Assembly: GCF_022810305.1 (NCBI RefSeq)
Contig: NZ_JALGQH010000009.1
Location: 124,001-188,000 of the forward strand
Origin: Rhodococcus sp. ARC_M6
GTDB lineage: Bacteria > Actinomycetota > Actinomycetes > Mycobacteriales > Mycobacteriaceae
DNA length: 64,000 bases
Direction: 5' to 3'
A model generated the notes under the pieces. The model had not been told where the DNA came from and made no database searches. It saw only the letters and a list, made by a program, of their open reading frames with translations. Positions 23,789 through 37,900 of the stretch are shown one piece after another. Position 1 is the first letter of the stretch; each line of letters begins with the position of its first letter. The translations under genes and the position numbers were made by a program.

Positions 23789-24562
23789 CTAGCGGACCAC
23801 AATCCCCTCGGCGCGCATCGCATTCTTGACCTGCGGGATGGTCAGATCACCGAAGTGAAAAACGCTGGCAGCGAGTACCGCGTCGGCTCCCGCTTCGACC
23901 GCCGGGGCAAAGTGCTCGACCTTGCCGGCGCCGCCGCTGGCGATCACCGGTACGTGCACAGCAGCGCGGACGGCGCGGATCATGAGCAAATCGAACCCGG
24001 CTTTGGTGCCGTCTGCGTCCATCGAGTTGAGGAGGATCTCGCCCACTCCCAGCTCGGCGCCGCGCTCCGCCCATTCAATCGCGTCGATGCCGGTGCCGCG
24101 CTTGCCACCGTGTGTGGTGACTTCCCACCCGGACGGGGTGTCGGGCTGACCCTGAGGCACGGTCCGCGCGTCGACCGAGAGGACGATGCACTGTGAACCG
24201 AAACGCTCACTCAATTCCTTGAGCAGTTCCGGGCGAGCAAGGGCAGCAGTGTTGACGCTGACCTTGTCGGCTCCGGCGCGCAGCAAGCGATCGACGTCCG
24301 CGACGGTGCGAACTCCGCCGCCCACCGTCAGCGGAATGAAAACCTGCTCGGCAGTGCGACTTACGACGTCGAGCATCGTGCCACGATCCGAGGTGGATGC
24401 AGTGACGTCAAGAAAGGTCAGCTCGTCGGCACCCTGTGCGTCGTAGGCAGCCGCGAGTTCCACGGGATCGCCGGCGTCGCGGAGATTCTCGAAGTTGACA
24501 CCCTTGACCACTCGCCCCGCATCGACGTCGAGGCACGGGATCACACGAACTGCGAGGGTCAT
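23789..24562 (-). CDS. hisF: Imidazole glycerol phosphate synthase, cyclase subunit
   Basis: 257-residue TIM-barrel subunit that uses ammonia from HisH to convert PRFAR to imidazole glycerol phosphate and AICAR in histidine synthesis. Seen: [20 protein letters not shown] at the N-terminus (catalytic Asp in CLDVD), [17 protein letters not shown] and VIASGGAG. Length is normal. The start overlaps the impA stop (ATGA), as in mycobacterial his operons. It is the last gene of this block; hisI, which follows hisF in M. tuberculosis, is not here. Confidence 0.98.
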   Translation of the reverse strand: MTLAVRVIPCLDVDAGRVVKGVNFENLRDAGDPVELAAAYDAQGADELTFLDVTASTSDRGTMLDVVSRTAEQVFIPLTVGGGVRTVADVDRLLRAGADKVSVNTAALARPELLKELSERFGSQCIVLSVDARTVPQGQPDTPSGWEVTTHGGKRGTGIDAIEWAERGAELGVGEILLNSMDADGTKAGFDLLMIRAVRAAVHVPVIASGGAGKVEHFAPAVEAGADAVLAASVFHFGDLTIPQVKNAMRAEGIVVR

Positions 24563-25392
24563 GACGTTGGTCCTCCTGAGGACGAATCGCGCGGATCACC
24601 GAGCGAATTAAGGATATCGAGAATCTCACCGTGTACACCGGGTGCGCCGGCAAGCACCGAACCCGATTCTACGGTCCAAGGCTTTCCGGCGAGGTCGGTG
24701 ACCACACCACCGGCGGCGCGAACAAGAGCTACCCCGGCCGCGTTGTCCCACGCATTGTGTCCGTAGACGATCGCTCCGCCCAAGATACCGGCGGCCGTGA
24801 ACGCCAGATCCACACCGGTCGAACCGTGGATGCGGATCCGCGAGGACACCTTGCTGATTTCTGCCAGTACGTCGAGTCGATAGCTGCCCGGGATGCGTCC
24901 ACGACTGTTCACGTTGAGCGCACCCAACCCGACGATCGACGACGCCAGATTAGTCGATTCCAGCGGCGCCACAGCCGTTCCGTTCACCAGCAACGGACCG
25001 CCGGATCGGGCCGCATACGTATGACCGATCAGAGGCAACCACGTCAAGCCCAGGACCGGAACACCGTCGTCGAGAAGCGCCAACAGTGTTCCGGCAGAAG
25101 GGAGTCCGGCCGAGTAATTGAACGTGCCGTCAACGGGATCGAGGACCCAGACGAGACCGGTATCCACATCGGGACCGCCGAATTCTTCGCCGTGGACCTC
25201 GATACCGGTGCGCTCGAACAGTTCCGACGTCAACCGCTTTTCGAGGGCGAGATCAACTTCGGTGGCAAAATCGCTCCAGCCCTTACGAACCGCGCTGGGC
25301 GAACCCACCCCGGCGACAAACTGTTCGTGGATGCCGTCGAGCAGTCCACCGGCAATCGCGAGGAGTTCATCGAGGTCACGCGGTGGAGTCAT
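24559..25392 (-). CDS. impA: Inositol monophosphatase family protein ImpA
   Basis: 277-residue metal-dependent phosphatase of the inositol monophosphatase superfamily. Motifs: WSDFATEVD, the metal-binding [12 protein letters not shown] and the C-terminal [15 protein letters not shown]. Its place between priA (hisA) and hisF matches impA of M. tuberculosis (Rv1604). The substrate is uncertain: inositol phosphate (relevant to phosphatidylinositol mannosides and mycothiol) or, given the operon, histidinol phosphate. It overlaps hisF by 4 bases and starts 9 bases after priA, so it is co-transcribed with the histidine genes. Confidence 0.93.
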   Translation of the reverse strand: MTPPRDLDELLAIAGGLLDGIHEQFVAGVGSPSAVRKGWSDFATEVDLALEKRLTSELFERTGIEVHGEEFGGPDVDTGLVWVLDPVDGTFNYSAGLPSAGTLLALLDDGVPVLGLTWLPLIGHTYAARSGGPLLVNGTAVAPLESTNLASSIVGLGALNVNSRGRIPGSYRLDVLAEISKVSSRIRIHGSTGVDLAFTAAGILGGAIVYGHNAWDNAAGVALVRAAGGVVTDLAGKPWTVESGSVLAGAPGVHGEILDILNSLGDPRDSSSGGPTS

Positions 25393-25401
25393 CTGGCGAA
25401 T

Positions 25402-26136
25402 CTAACCGGAAACTGCGGCAAGCGCTTCGGGAAGAGTAAAGCGACCCGCGTAGAGAGCCTTACCGACAATCGCACCTTCGACGCCCTGGTCAACCAAACT
25501 GGAGATCGCGAGCAAGTCATCGATGGTGGACACTCCACCGGAAGCGACGACGTGTGCATCCGTGACAGCGCAGACCTGGCTCAGGAGCTCGAGATTGGGG
25601 CCGGTGAGGGTGCCGTCCTTGGAGACGTCGGTAACGACGTAGCGCGTGCAGCCGTCACGGTCCAGACGAGCGAGAGTTTCCCAGAGGTCGCCGCCGTCGG
25701 TGACCCAGCCGCGACCGCGGGTGCGGTACTGGCCGTCGATCAGACGGACGTCGAGGCCGACAGCGATCTTGTCGCCGTACTTGGCCAATGCACGCGCACA
25801 CCACTCGGGATCTTCGATTGCAGCGGTACCGAGGTTGACTCGTGCACAGCCGGTGGCGAGTGCAGCTTCGAGGGAGGCGTCGTCGCGGATTCCACCGGAC
25901 AGTTCGACCTTGACCGTCAGGTCGCCGATGACACCAGCCAGCAGTTCGCTGTTGGATCCACGCCCGAAGGCGGCATCGAGATCGACCAGGTGCACCCATT
26001 CGGCACCGTCGTTCTGCCATGCAAGGGCCGCATCGCGGGGCGACCCGTAACCGGTCTCACTTCCCGCCTCTCCTTGCACGAGGCGAACAGCTTCACCGTT
26101 GACAACATCCACAGCAGGCAAAAGGACCAGGCTCAC
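25402..26136 (-). CDS. priA: Phosphoribosyl isomerase A (HisA/PriA)
   Basis: 244-residue TIM barrel for the ProFAR isomerase step of histidine synthesis. In actinobacteria this enzyme often also serves as TrpF in tryptophan synthesis, hence PriA. Seen: [18 protein letters not shown] with the catalytic Asp, [20 protein letters not shown], and the second catalytic Asp in [14 protein letters not shown]. Length and motifs are intact. It lies 19 bases after the small membrane gene and 9 bases before impA in one operon. Bifunctionality is inferred from the lineage. Confidence 0.96.
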   Translation of the reverse strand: MSLVLLPAVDVVNGEAVRLVQGEAGSETGYGSPRDAALAWQNDGAEWVHLVDLDAAFGRGSNSELLAGVIGDLTVKVELSGGIRDDASLEAALATGCARVNLGTAAIEDPEWCARALAKYGDKIAVGLDVRLIDGQYRTRGRGWVTDGGDLWETLARLDRDGCTRYVVTDVSKDGTLTGPNLELLSQVCAVTDAHVVASGGVSTIDDLLAISSLVDQGVEGAIVGKALYAGRFTLPEALAAVSG

Positions 26137-26155
26137 GTGCGGTAACCCTAGTCGG

Positions 26156-26407
26156 TCAGGAGCTAGAACCGTCCTTCGGGTCTCCGAACGCTTTTCGGGT
26201 CATCCGCTTGGATACGACGCCCATCGCTGCGATGGCTGCAGCAACCCCCACGAGGCCGATTGAGAGCCCGATACCCGCGCTTGGCTGTAGGAGCACGATC
26301 AGCAGCGTTGTGACCGCGAGAGCAGCCACAGCGGCGCCGAGAGAGAACAGTGCGAGACGACCGATCGAGAAATCGTCTCCGCTGTTCTTGCCGGGGTCGG
26401 CGGTCAC
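26156..26407 (-). CDS. Small two-helix membrane protein in the his operon
   Basis: 83-residue protein read from GTG 26407, which overlaps the hisH stop as GTGA; the frame is open upstream but that part lies in hisH. Two hydrophobic stretches are visible: [20 protein letters not shown] (about residues 17-39) and a second rich in Ile, Gly and Ala (about 47-67). The tail is charged ([16 protein letters not shown]). Translational coupling to hisH and closeness to priA argue for a real gene. No family or function is recognised. Confidence 0.8.
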   Translation of the reverse strand: MTADPGKNSGDDFSIGRLALFSLGAAVAALAVTTLLIVLLQPSAGIGLSIGLVGVAAAIAAMGVVSKRMTRKAFGDPKDGSSS

Positions 26408-27039
26408 AAACTCTGCACCCAGTTGCTCAGCAATTCGGCACCCGCGTCGCCCGACTTCTCGGGGTGGAACTGCGTGGCGGACAACGGACCGTTTTCGACA
26501 GCGGCCAAGAACTTTCCGCCGTGATCTGCCCACGTGAGCTTCGGGGCGGCGATGTGCTCGGACGGCGGAAGTTCCCAGTTCTGCACCGCGTAGGAGTGCA
26601 CGAAATAGAAGCGCGTGTCAGCGTCGATGCCCTTGAACAACGTGCTGGACTCGGGTGCCTCGACGGTATTCCAGCCCATGTGCGGCAGAACCTCGGCTTG
26701 AAGGCGCTCAACGGTTCCCGGCCATTCGCCGCAGCCTTCGGCTTCGACACCGAACTCGACGCCGCGCTCGAAGAGGATCTGCATGCCGACGCAGATGCCC
26801 AGCACGGGCCGTCCGCCGGCGAGTCGCTGACCGATGATCCGCTCGCCTTGAACTGCCAGCAGGCCTTCCATGCACGCCGCGAACGCACCGACACCGGGAA
26901 CAACCAATCCGTCGGCAGCCAATGCCACCTTGGGATCACTGGTCACCTCGACCTGTGCGCCGGTGCGCGCCAATGCGCGAGTAGCCGAATGCAGGTTGCC
27001 GGAGCCGTAATCGAGGACGGCAATCGTGGAAGCGCTCAT
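26404..27039 (-). CDS. hisH: Imidazole glycerol phosphate synthase, glutaminase subunit
   Basis: 211-residue class I glutamine amidotransferase that supplies ammonia to HisF. Motifs: [11 protein letters not shown] at the start, [12 protein letters not shown], the nucleophile-containing [14 protein letters not shown], and the C-terminal catalytic His/Glu in [11 protein letters not shown]. It begins a leftward block (hisH, membrane gene, priA, impA, hisF) and is cut off from hisB by the catabolic cassette upstream. It therefore needs its own promoter in the 27040-27135 gap, after the terminator of the aldolase gene. Confidence 0.98.
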   Translation of the reverse strand: MSASTIAVLDYGSGNLHSATRALARTGAQVEVTSDPKVALAADGLVVPGVGAFAACMEGLLAVQGERIIGQRLAGGRPVLGICVGMQILFERGVEFGVEAEGCGEWPGTVERLQAEVLPHMGWNTVEAPESSTLFKGIDADTRFYFVHSYAVQNWELPPSEHIAAPKLTWADHGGKFLAAVENGPLSATQFHPEKSGDAGAELLSNWVQSL

Positions 27040-27138
27040 GCCACAACTCTATCCGGCAACCCGTCCACCGATTACTTCGCCGGGGGCAGTGGGTGCGCCG
27101 GCCGTCCGAGAGAAGCGAGCGGTCCCCCGAATCCGAAA

Positions 27139-27191
27139 AGGACCCAGTCCCGAAGCGAGCCGTCACCGGCACGAACGAGAAACTGGGTCCT
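27139..27191 (-). terminator. Hairpin terminator of the hydratase-aldolase operon
   Basis: Inverted arms AGGACCCAGT (27139-27148) and ACTGGGTCCT (27182-27191) form a perfect 10-bp stem with a 33-base loop. Read leftward, the stem is followed by TTTTCGG, a short U run. It begins 24 bases after the aldolase stop codon. Confidence 0.7.
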
Positions 27192-27214
27192 CTTCAGAGT
27201 TCTACTGCATCAAC

Positions 27215-28243
27215 TCAAACAGATGCGCGGTCACGCTCGGCAGCGAGTGTGAGCGCAATGTCCACGATCATGTCTTCCTGGCCTCCGACGAGGCGGCGAC
27301 GGCCGGCTTCGAGCAGAAGCGTGCGCACGTCGATGCCGTAACGCTCCGACGCAGTCTCCGCGTGACGCAGGAAGCTCGAGTACACACCCGCGTAGCCCAG
27401 CGTGAGGGTCTCGCGGTCGACGCGAACCGGCCGGTCCTGCAATGGACGGACGATATCGTCGGCAGCATCCTGCAGGGCAAACAGGTCGCAGCCGTGCTCC
27501 CACTCCTCGATGTTCGCAACCGCAATGAAAGCCTCGAGCGGGCAGTTACCGGCGCCGGCGCCGTGACCGGCAAGTGAAGCGTCGACACGTGTGACGCCGT
27601 TCTGCACTGCCACAACGGAATTGGCCACCGACAACGAAAGGTTCTCGTGAGCGTGGATGCCGATCTCGGTACCCTCGTCGAGAATGTCGCGATAGGCGCG
27701 AACGCGGTCCGCGACGTCGTTCATCACCAGACGTCCACCCGAGTCGGTGACGTAGACGCAGTGCGCGCCGTACGACTCCATCAGCTTGGCCTGCTTTGCC
27801 AGCTCCTCGGCCGGAGCCATGTGGCTCATCATGAGGAAGCCGGAAACATCCATGCCCATCTCGCGGGCGGTCTCGATATGCTGCGCGGAGACGTCGGCCT
27901 CGGTGCAGTGTGTGGCGACGCGAACCGAGCGGACACCGAGGTCGTATGCCTGCTTGAGGTCACGAACCGTACCGACACCCGGAAGGAGCAGAGTGGTGAG
28001 GCGGGCTCGCTCGAGTACGTCGGCCGCTGCCTCGATCCACTCCCAGTCGGTGTGCGAGCCGGGACCGTAGTTGAGTGATCCGCCGGCGAGGCCGTCACCG
28101 TGAGCGACCTCGATCGCGTCGACGCCGGCAGCGTCGAGTGCCGTGACGATCCGCTTGACGTCGGTCGGCGAAATACGGTGCCGCACAGCGTGCATGCCGT
28201 CGCGAAGCGTGACGTCCTGGACGAAGATCTTGCGGTTGCTCAT
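27215..28243 (-). CDS. 4-hydroxy-2-oxovalerate aldolase
   Basis: 342-residue DRE-TIM aldolase of the BphI/DmpG/HsaF family. It splits 4-hydroxy-2-oxoacids into pyruvate and an aldehyde that is channelled to the partner dehydrogenase. Seen: [15 protein letters not shown] with the metal-binding Asp and catalytic Arg, [13 protein letters not shown], and the metal-binding [14 protein letters not shown]. It is the last gene of a hydratase-dehydrogenase-aldolase operon; its start overlaps the dehydrogenase stop by one base. Such operons finish meta-cleavage of aromatics, phenylpropionates or sterols; which one cannot be told from this gene. Confidence 0.95.
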   Translation of the reverse strand: MSNRKIFVQDVTLRDGMHAVRHRISPTDVKRIVTALDAAGVDAIEVAHGDGLAGGSLNYGPGSHTDWEWIEAAADVLERARLTTLLLPGVGTVRDLKQAYDLGVRSVRVATHCTEADVSAQHIETAREMGMDVSGFLMMSHMAPAEELAKQAKLMESYGAHCVYVTDSGGRLVMNDVADRVRAYRDILDEGTEIGIHAHENLSLSVANSVVAVQNGVTRVDASLAGHGAGAGNCPLEAFIAVANIEEWEHGCDLFALQDAADDIVRPLQDRPVRVDRETLTLGYAGVYSSFLRHAETASERYGIDVRTLLLEAGRRRLVGGQEDMIVDIALTLAAERDRASV

Positions 28244-29184
28244 CAGTTTGCTGCTTTCTGCTGTGCGATTCGCTCGGCGATCTGCATTCCAGCGGAGGTC
28301 ATGATGTCGAGGTTGCCGGCGTAGGCAGGCAGGTAGTGTGCGGCACCCTCGACTTCGAGGAACACCGACACCTGGTGAGTGGGGCGATTACCGTCGGCGA
28401 GCAGAGTCTCGACCGGCTGATCTGCGGGGATCGCGGTGATCTGGATTTCCTGCTTGAGGCGGTAGCCCGGCACGTACGCCGAAACGTCTCCGACCATCTT
28501 CTCGATCGACTGACGGATCTCGTCGTGGACAGCCGGATCCGGTGCGTCGACGAGGCAGAAGACGGTGTCGCGCATGATCAACGGCGGCTCGGCCGGGTTG
28601 AGGATGATGACGGCCTTGCCGCGGCGCGCTCCGCCGACTGCCACGATCGCCTCGGATGTGGTTTCGGTGAACTCGTCGATGTTGGCACGCGTTCCGGGGC
28701 CGGCCGACTTGGAGGCGATGGACGCGACGATCTCCGCGTAGGCCACCGGAACAACTCGGGAAACAGCGGCGACCATCGGGATCGTGGCCTGGCCACCGCA
28801 CGTCACCATGTTGACGTTGGGCGCATCCAGGTGCTCGTCCGCGTTGACCGCGGGCACGACGTACGGGCCGATCGCGGCAGGAGTCAAATCGATCATGCGC
28901 TTACCGAGCGGCGCAAGCCGAGCATTATTGGCGACGTGCGCCTTCGCGGACGTCGCGTCGAAGACGATCTCGATCTCGTCGAAGTTCGGCAGATTGACGA
29001 GGCCTTCGACGCCCTCGGCGGTGATCGGAACGTTCAGGCGCGCCGCGCGAGCCAGACCGTCCGACGCCGGATCGATGCCGACCATGGCACCCATCTCGAG
29101 GTAATCGGAGTTACGCAGCACTTTGATCATCAGATCGGTGCCGATGTTGCCCGATCCGATGATCGCGACCTTGACCTTGCTCAT
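28243..29184 (-). CDS. Acetaldehyde dehydrogenase (CoA-acylating)
   Basis: 313-residue enzyme of the BphJ/MhpF/HsaG family; oxidises acetaldehyde or propionaldehyde to the acyl-CoA with NAD and CoA, in complex with the aldolase. The N-terminal Rossmann motif [15 protein letters not shown] begins right after the start, and the catalytic cysteine lies in [16 protein letters not shown] 29184 is chosen because it precedes the Rossmann motif and overlaps the hydratase stop (ATGA). Order and overlaps show tight co-translation with both neighbours. Confidence 0.95.
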   Translation of the reverse strand: MSKVKVAIIGSGNIGTDLMIKVLRNSDYLEMGAMVGIDPASDGLARAARLNVPITAEGVEGLVNLPNFDEIEIVFDATSAKAHVANNARLAPLGKRMIDLTPAAIGPYVVPAVNADEHLDAPNVNMVTCGGQATIPMVAAVSRVVPVAYAEIVASIASKSAGPGTRANIDEFTETTSEAIVAVGGARRGKAVIILNPAEPPLIMRDTVFCLVDAPDPAVHDEIRQSIEKMVGDVSAYVPGYRLKQEIQITAIPADQPVETLLADGNRPTHQVSVFLEVEGAAHYLPAYAGNLDIMTSAGMQIAERIAQQKAAN

Positions 29185-30008
29185 GCTTTGTCTCCTTCGC
29201 TGGAAAAGCTGGTGGTGACCGGTTCGAACCCGGATACGTTGACGGTGACGGAATTTCCGGCCCCGACCGACGCCATCGGGCCGAGTGCTCCGGAGAGAAT
29301 GACCTGGCCGGCGGTCAGGGGCTGGCCCAGCTCGCGTGCTGTTCGGGCGAGCCAGACGACTGCTTCGACGGGATCGCCCAGGCATGCGGTTCCGACGCCG
29401 GTGGATACCTCGACGCCGTCGATCGTCATGGACATGACGACCTCGGTGGGCTCGACCTCGTCGAGGGTGCGGCGGTCTGTCCCGAGCACGTACACGCCGG
29501 ACGATGCATTGTCGGCAACGGTGTCGCCGAACTTGATGTCCCAGTTCTCGATCCGGCTGTCGCAGATCTCGATAGCTGCGACGGCGTAGTCGATCGCGTC
29601 GCGAACCTGGTTTCGGTCGAGCGGGCCGTCGACAAGATCGGCGCCGAGGACAAATGCCACCTCAGCCTCGACCTTGGGCTGAATCAAGCGATCCATCGGG
29701 ATGACGCCGCCGGCGGGGAACTCCATGTCCGCGTACAGGACTCCGAGATCAGGCTGGTTAACACCGAGCTGCTGCTGGACTGCTACCGAGGTCAATCCGA
29801 TCTTGCGACCCACGACGACGGCGCCCGCCTGCCGGCGGATTTCGTCGACGCGGCGCTGAACTGCGTAGGCCGCGATGAGGTCGTCGCTGCCGATCAGGTC
29901 GCGGATGGGTGCGCAGGGCACGCCGTTGGAGATGGCAGTCGCGAGGCGATCCGCGGCAGCGGCGATGTCGGCTTCGCTCGCTGTACTGGTGTTGGTGAGC
30001 TGACTCAT
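29181..30008 (-). CDS. 2-keto-4-pentenoate hydratase
   Basis: 275-residue hydratase of the MhpD/BphH/HsaE family (fumarylacetoacetate-hydrolase fold). It adds water to 2-hydroxypenta-2,4-dienoate-type products to give the 4-hydroxy-2-oxoacid used by the next two enzymes. Seen: VGRKIGLTS, a metal-ligand segment [12 protein letters not shown], and [16 protein letters not shown] 30008 has GGAAGG upstream; upstream in-frame codons run into the divergent IclR region. First gene of the three-gene operon, divergent from the IclR gene. The ring-cleavage enzymes that would feed it are not in this window. Confidence 0.93.
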   Translation of the reverse strand: MSQLTNTSTASEADIAAAADRLATAISNGVPCAPIRDLIGSDDLIAAYAVQRRVDEIRRQAGAVVVGRKIGLTSVAVQQQLGVNQPDLGVLYADMEFPAGGVIPMDRLIQPKVEAEVAFVLGADLVDGPLDRNQVRDAIDYAVAAIEICDSRIENWDIKFGDTVADNASSGVYVLGTDRRTLDEVEPTEVVMSMTIDGVEVSTGVGTACLGDPVEAVVWLARTARELGQPLTAGQVILSGALGPMASVGAGNSVTVNVSGFEPVTTSFSSEGDKA

Positions 30009-30059
30009 GACACCTACCTTCCCGGCTTGGCGGCAACTATGCGAGAGAGTCGTCTCACT

Positions 30060-30072
30060 CAGCGATACGCTG
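30060..30072. promoter_or_regulatory. Candidate IclR operator
   Basis: Perfect inverted repeat CAGCG-ATA-CGCTG in the 69-base divergent region, 5 bases before the IclR start. Short, but it is the clearest symmetry there. Binding by the IclR protein is inferred from position only. Confidence 0.4.
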
Positions 30073-30077
30073 AAAGA

Positions 30078-30839
30078 ATGACTGGCGGCACAAACCTCGA
30101 CACCGTACTCGGCAAGGCAGTAACGATCCTGCGTGCATTCCGACCCGATGACCACGCCGTACCTCTGGCCGCCCTCGTCCAGCGAACCGGACTGCACAAG
30201 GCGACAGTTCATCGACTCTCCGGCGAGCTGGTGTCGAACCGACTACTCGACCGTGTCGACGGTGGCTATCGCCTCAGTGGCGGTCTCTTCGAACTCGGCA
30301 TGCTCGCATCCCTCGAGCGCAGCCTTCTGGAAATGGCCATGCCGTTCCTGCAGGACCTGTACGAACGCACTCACGAAACCGTGCATCTCGGGGTACGCGA
30401 CGGACACGACGTCGTCTACATCGCCAAGATCGGTGGGCATCGGCAAGCAAATTCGCCCTCACGCACCGGTGGTCGAATACCGTTGTACTGCACAGCAATC
30501 GGCAAGGCCTTACTTGCTTTTTCCGACCCGGAGTTCCGACGCGACGTGCTCTCGACCCCGATGACCCGGCGCACCCCCCACACGATTGTCGCGCCCGGCA
30601 TCCTGAACAACCAGCTGAACAGGATCGCCGAGATCGGTGTCGCATTCGAACGTGAGGAATCAGCGCCGGGCATCGCGTGCGTCGCGGCTCCGGTTTTCGG
30701 ACCCGGCGACAAACTCGTCGCCGCAATCAGCGTCACCGGCCCCACCAGTCGGTTCCGGCCCGAGAGTCAGGTAGCCGCTGTCCGCACTGCAGCCGAGGGT
30801 CTGCGCAGCACGATGGCGCGCCGCGAACGACTCCGCTGA
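30078..30839 (+). CDS. IclR-family transcriptional regulator
   Basis: 253 residues. N-terminal winged helix (VPLAALVQRTGLHKATVHRL, about residues 28-48) and C-terminal IclR effector domain (about 75-245) with ETVHLGVRDGHDVVYI, LYCTAIGKALLA, FEREESAPGIACVAAPVF and AAISVTGP. ATG 30078 is preferred over an in-frame start at 30027 because it leaves room for promoters and the CAGCG palindrome. Its divergent position next to the hydratase operon suggests it controls that operon, probably with an aromatic or sterol breakdown product as ligand (inference). Confidence 0.92.
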   Translation: MTGGTNLDTVLGKAVTILRAFRPDDHAVPLAALVQRTGLHKATVHRLSGELVSNRLLDRVDGGYRLSGGLFELGMLASLERSLLEMAMPFLQDLYERTHETVHLGVRDGHDVVYIAKIGGHRQANSPSRTGGRIPLYCTAIGKALLAFSDPEFRRDVLSTPMTRRTPHTIVAPGILNNQLNRIAEIGVAFEREESAPGIACVAAPVFGPGDKLVAAISVTGPTSRFRPESQVAAVRTAAEGLRSTMARRERLR

Positions 30840-30853
30840 CGGCGCCGTCGTGA

Positions 30854-31150
30854 TCAGTGCTCGGACTTCTCGATACCAAGTTTGTCGTAGGCCTGCATGC
30901 ACAAGGCGACGACCTGTGTCCGGATACTCGGTCGGTCCAAGGCGGGCTCAGGCCATGCGATCTTGACGGCCTTTTCCACCCCGTCGACATCTGCAACCCA
31001 GTCACCCGCAAGTGAATCGAGGCCCACCATCCGCGCCGCGGTCGCAGTTGGCTCGGCAAAAGCCTGAACGATCATCAAATTGTCAGTCCCGTGATCACCG
31101 TTCATATGGCCAGTCACACCGGCGACGACCGCGTCGTCAAAAGTTGTCAT
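30854..31150 (-). CDS. DUF2470 domain protein
   Basis: 98-residue protein resembling the DUF2470 domain (HMNGDHGTDNLMIVQAF near residue 15-31), which elsewhere forms the C-terminal part of HugZ-like heme-binding or heme-degrading proteins. Here the domain stands alone, without the flavin-type split-barrel. ATG 31150 is chosen to place the start just before the domain; the frame is open to 31195. Cytoplasmic. It converges on the IclR gene (14 bases apart). Heme handling is a possibility by family only. Confidence 0.8.
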   Translation of the reverse strand: MTTFDDAVVAGVTGHMNGDHGTDNLMIVQAFAEPTATAARMVGLDSLAGDWVADVDGVEKAVKIAWPEPALDRPSIRTQVVALCMQAYDKLGIEKSEH

Positions 31151-31245
31151 AGGTCGAGATTCTAGAACAGCGCTACTGACGTGGCTACAGTCCAAATTTC
31201 ACGGTCCAAAAGGACACTTACGGACACCGGACCCACGAGATCAAG

Positions 31246-31491
31246 ATGTCCTATTGTGGCCACATCAAAACACCTCCCCCCACCGTGACCGCAGTCGGCG
31301 CTCTGCCCGCCGGCCTGACACTCACTGAAGCCGGCGTCCTGTCCGGAACACCCACCGAGGCAGGGACGTCCCCCGTCACCTTCACGGCGTCCAACGGCAT
31401 CGGTACCCCGGCCACCCTCGACGTCAGTCTGACCGTCACCGCAGCTCCGGAACCACCGTCGACCGGTTCGCTCGGAAACTTCGGCTCCTAA
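31246..31491 (+). pseudogene. Fragment of a putative Ig-domain (He_PIG) surface protein
   Basis: 81 codons containing one almost complete He_PIG-type bacterial Ig repeat: ALPAGLTLTEAGVLSGTPTE, then a PVTFTASNGIGTPATLDVSL strand pair, and a Pro/Ser/Gly tail ending GSLGNFGS. There is no signal peptide and no upstream part of a larger protein. Such repeats normally occur inside long exported proteins, so this looks like the C-terminal stub of a deleted gene. A strong terminator follows immediately. A short functional protein cannot be excluded. Confidence 0.55.
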
Positions 31492-31503
31492 CCTGCTGAA
31501 CAT

Positions 31504-31547
31504 GAATCATCCCCGGGCTGCATGGCAACCCGGGGATGATTCTGTTT
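31504..31547. terminator. Strong hairpin terminator between convergent units
   Basis: Perfect 14-bp stem: GAATCATCCCCGGG (31504-31517) pairs with CCCGGGGATGATTC (31529-31542), loop of 11 bases, followed on the plus strand by TGTTTT. It closes the Ig fragment and lies 12 bases after the stop of the small membrane gene on the other strand, so it also ends the hisDCB unit. Confidence 0.9.
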
Positions 31548-31553
31548 TCACAA

Positions 31554-31699
31554 TCAGATGCGCAACGCGCCTGCAACCGCCGCCAGGATCGCAAGCGCCA
31601 GGAGAATTCCCGACGCCAATTTGTTCACCTTGAACATCGAATAGGCACCACCCATGGCGATTCCGGCACCGATGAACAACAGGTAGGTATAAAGAACGC

Positions 31700-31703
<4 letters not shown>
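31554..31703 (-). CDS. 49-residue membrane protein coupled to hisB
   Basis: Starts at GTG 31703, which overlaps the hisB stop as GTGA, and ends with TGA at 31554. The product is almost entirely hydrophobic: [17 protein letters not shown] near the start, a short basic break (KVNK), then a second helix ending [16 protein letters not shown]. Two transmembrane helices are likely. Like the 83-residue membrane gene coupled to hisH, it sits exactly at a his-gene stop. Family and function are not recognised. The coupling and the terminator just downstream support a real gene. Confidence 0.75.
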
Positions 31704-34766
<3,063 letters not shown>

Positions 34767-34971
34767 GAGAGTTCCTCTCGTACGCAAACGGGGGGCCTGT
34801 GTAGTCGATGATCGAAAACACAGAACTAACGTCAATTATCCAGGATAGGCGCACCTTGTTTTTCACCGGTCCACGTGCGGCGCTCAGCGCCGGTCTGGTG
34901 ATGCCGGAGAAACACCTCAAAAACCCGAACGTTTATAACAAACGCGTCACGCACCGCTAGGGTCCAAAGTC
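34767..34971. promoter_or_regulatory. Divergent hisD/emb promoter region
   Basis: 205 bases between divergent genes. A TTGACG box for the leftward his unit is at 34830-34835, with only a poor -10 at normal spacing. A TATAAC box at 34934-34939 lies 32 bases before the emb GTG. A GC-rich palindrome, CGGCGCT-C-AGCGCCG (34878-34892), lies between them. Box assignments are tentative. Confidence 0.35.
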
Positions 34972-37900
34972 GTGACAGACAGCGACGTGGCCAAGACCGC
35001 ACCTCCCGCCGTGCCGAGCGCACAGCGAACCATCGGACATTCCTCCGCACGGATAGCGGCAATTGTCGCGTCCATTCTCGGCATTATCCTGTGTGTATCC
35101 GTGCCTTTCCTGCCGATCGAACAGGACACGGCCACAGTCAATTGGCCACAGTCGGGGTCCACCGCAAGCGTCGAAGCGCCCCTGGTCTCGTATACGCCCC
35201 TACGGTTCGAGGCGTCGATTCCCTGTGCGTCGATCGACGAGTTGGCGGATACCGGCGGAACCGTCGTATCGACGGCTCCGACCACTGCCGGTGATGCACG
35301 TCGCTTCGGTTTTGTCGCTACTGTCTCCGCTGAATCTGCTGATGCGCCGGCTCGCGTCACTGCGACCCTGCGTGATCAGGTGTTGTTCTCGATGCCCGCG
35401 GCGGATCTTGCCGGCGGTTGCGCACTCACACTGGTTTCCGAACCGACCCGAACCGTCTTCGACGCCACCGGATCAGAATCGCGAATTCTCGACGGTGACT
35501 ACCGTCCGCAAGTAGTCGGGGTCTTCAGCGACCTCGATTCCGCGGCGGCCGGTTTGAACGTGTCGATCGAGACGGACTCCCGCTTCACCTCGAGTCCGTC
35601 GACGATCAAGCTGCTCGCGATGATCCTCGGCGCGCTCACCATGATCATTTCGCTTGTCGCGTTGCACCGCCTCGACAACCTCGACGGCCGGGGCAGCCGA
35701 AAGTTTCTCCCCGCGCGCTGGTGGAAATTCACGGGCGTCGACGGCGTTGTCATCGGAACGCTGGTGTTGTGGCACTTCATCGGAGCCACTACTACCGATG
35801 ACGGTTACCAGTTCACAATGGCCCGCGCTTCGGAGCAGGCCGGCTACATGTCGAACTACTTCCGCTGGTTCGCTGTCCCGGAAACACCGTTCGGAACTCC
35901 GTACTACAACATCCTCGGACTCCTGGCCGACGTCAGCACAGCCAGCCCCTGGGTTCGATTGCCCGCTCTGTTGGCAGGCATCGCCACGTGGCTCGTCATC
36001 AGTCGCGAAGTTGCCCCACGCCTCGGTGCGGCGATCCGCGGAAACCGTCTCGCGCTGTGGACCGGGGCGCTCGTATTCCTCGCTTTCTGGCTCCCCTTCA
36101 ACAACGGACTGCGCCCGGAACCGATCGTTGCACTCGGTGTCCTCCTGACCTGGTGCTCAGTCGAACGTGCCATCGCGACCCGGCGTCTCCTGCCGGTCGC
36201 CGTCGCGATCCTGATCGCCGGATTCACGCTGACGGCCGGACCGTCAGGCCTGATCTGCTTTGCCGCCTTGATCGCCGGTATCCGTCCGATCATGCGCATC
36301 ATCATCGAACGGGCTCGCACCACCGGCTATATCGCAGCCGTCGGGCCACTGCTGGCCGCCGGACTGTCGATCCTCATCCCCGCTTTCGGTGATCAGAGCC
36401 TGGCCGCTGTCATCGAAATGCAGCGAGTCCATTCGATCTCGCCGAACCAGCCCTGGTTTGACGAGTACCTCCGGTATCAGTACCTGTTCAACATTTCCGT
36501 CGACGGATCCCTGACCCGCCGGTTCGGTGTTTTCGTCATGATCCTGTGCCTCGGCGTCTGCACCGCGATGATGCTGCGCAAGGGTGGCCGCATCCCCGGT
36601 CTGGCCGCCGGTCCGTCGCGACGCGTCGTCGGTCTCACGATCGGCGCCTTGCCGCTGCTGATGTTCTCCCCCACCAAATGGACCCACCACTTCGGAATCT
36701 TTGCCGGCCTCACCGCAGTTCTGGCGATGATGACAGCCGTTGCGGTAGGGACCAGGCTTCTGCGTTCTCCGCGAAATCGCGCATTGTTCGCTTCGGCGGT
36801 TCTGTTCCTACTGGCGATCGCGTTCACCGGCAGCAACGGCTACTACTACGTCTCCAGCTACAGCGTTCCGTGGTGGGACAAGCCAGTGTCGATCGGCGGA
36901 CTCGGCGCGAGCACCGTGCTACTCGGTCTGACCGTACTGATGCTCGGACTCGCCGCGTGGTACTTCTTCCGTGAGCCATACACCGTCGGGAAGGAACCGT
37001 CCGCGAAGCATGCTCGCTTGCTTGCCATTTCACCGCTGACAATCGCAGCCGGGGCCATGGTTCTCTTCGAGGTGCTTTCCATGTCCAAAGGTGTGATCAC
37101 GCAGTATCCCGCCTATTCCGTTGGTCGTGCGAACCTCGACGCAGTACTCGGCCAAACCTGTGGTCTCGCCAATGACGTACTGCTCGAAACCGATCCGAAT
37201 GCGTCGATGTTGACACCGGTCTCCGGTGACATCGCGACAGCACTTTCGGCCGGCGGTGCCACGGGGTTCACCCCCAACGGTGTTGCCGGTGACCTCAGCG
37301 CCGACAAGGAAGCTTCCGCTACCGGCGGCGCGAACACCGTCGATACCGACGAGACCACATCCGGCAACTCCGCCGGAACCGGTGGTGGCGCCGGGCAAAC
37401 CGGAGTCAACGGCAGCAGCGTGGCCCTCCCCTTCGGCTTGGATCCGGCGACCACGCCGGTCATGGGCAGTTACGGCCAGCCCGCGCCGGGCACCCTGACA
37501 AGCGGTTGGTACCGACTTCCCGGTCTGGGCGAGAACGGCACCCGCGGAGACATCATCTCCATCGCCGCTGCGGGGCGCGTTCGGTCTGTCGATACAGACG
37601 GCATCGTCACGTACGGACAGAACGTGGAGGTCGAATACGGCACCGCGCGAGAAGCCGACGACATGGAGATCCTCGGACGCATCGCTCCGATCGACATCGG
37701 TCCGTCGCCGTCATGGCGAAACCTTCGGGTACCGCTGGACCAGATTCCCCTCGAGGCCAACAGCATTCGACTCGTCGTCAGTGACAGCGACACCAAGGCA
37801 GATCAGTGGGTGGCCGTCACGCCGCCACGGGTTCCGCAGACACAGAAGTTGCAGGACGTCGTCGGATCGCAGGCGCCGGTGATGCTGGACTGGGCTGTGG

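Noticed and set aside
21339-26145. Rightward frames 21339-22724 and 24631-26145
   Set aside because: Antisense to the monooxygenase and to impA/priA respectively; the real genes have intact motifs.
29181-30839. Assigning the hydratase operon to cholesterol (hsaEGF) breakdown
   Set aside because: No KstR-type operator (TnnAACnnGTTnnA) was found near the operon and the divergent regulator is IclR, so the specific pathway was left open.
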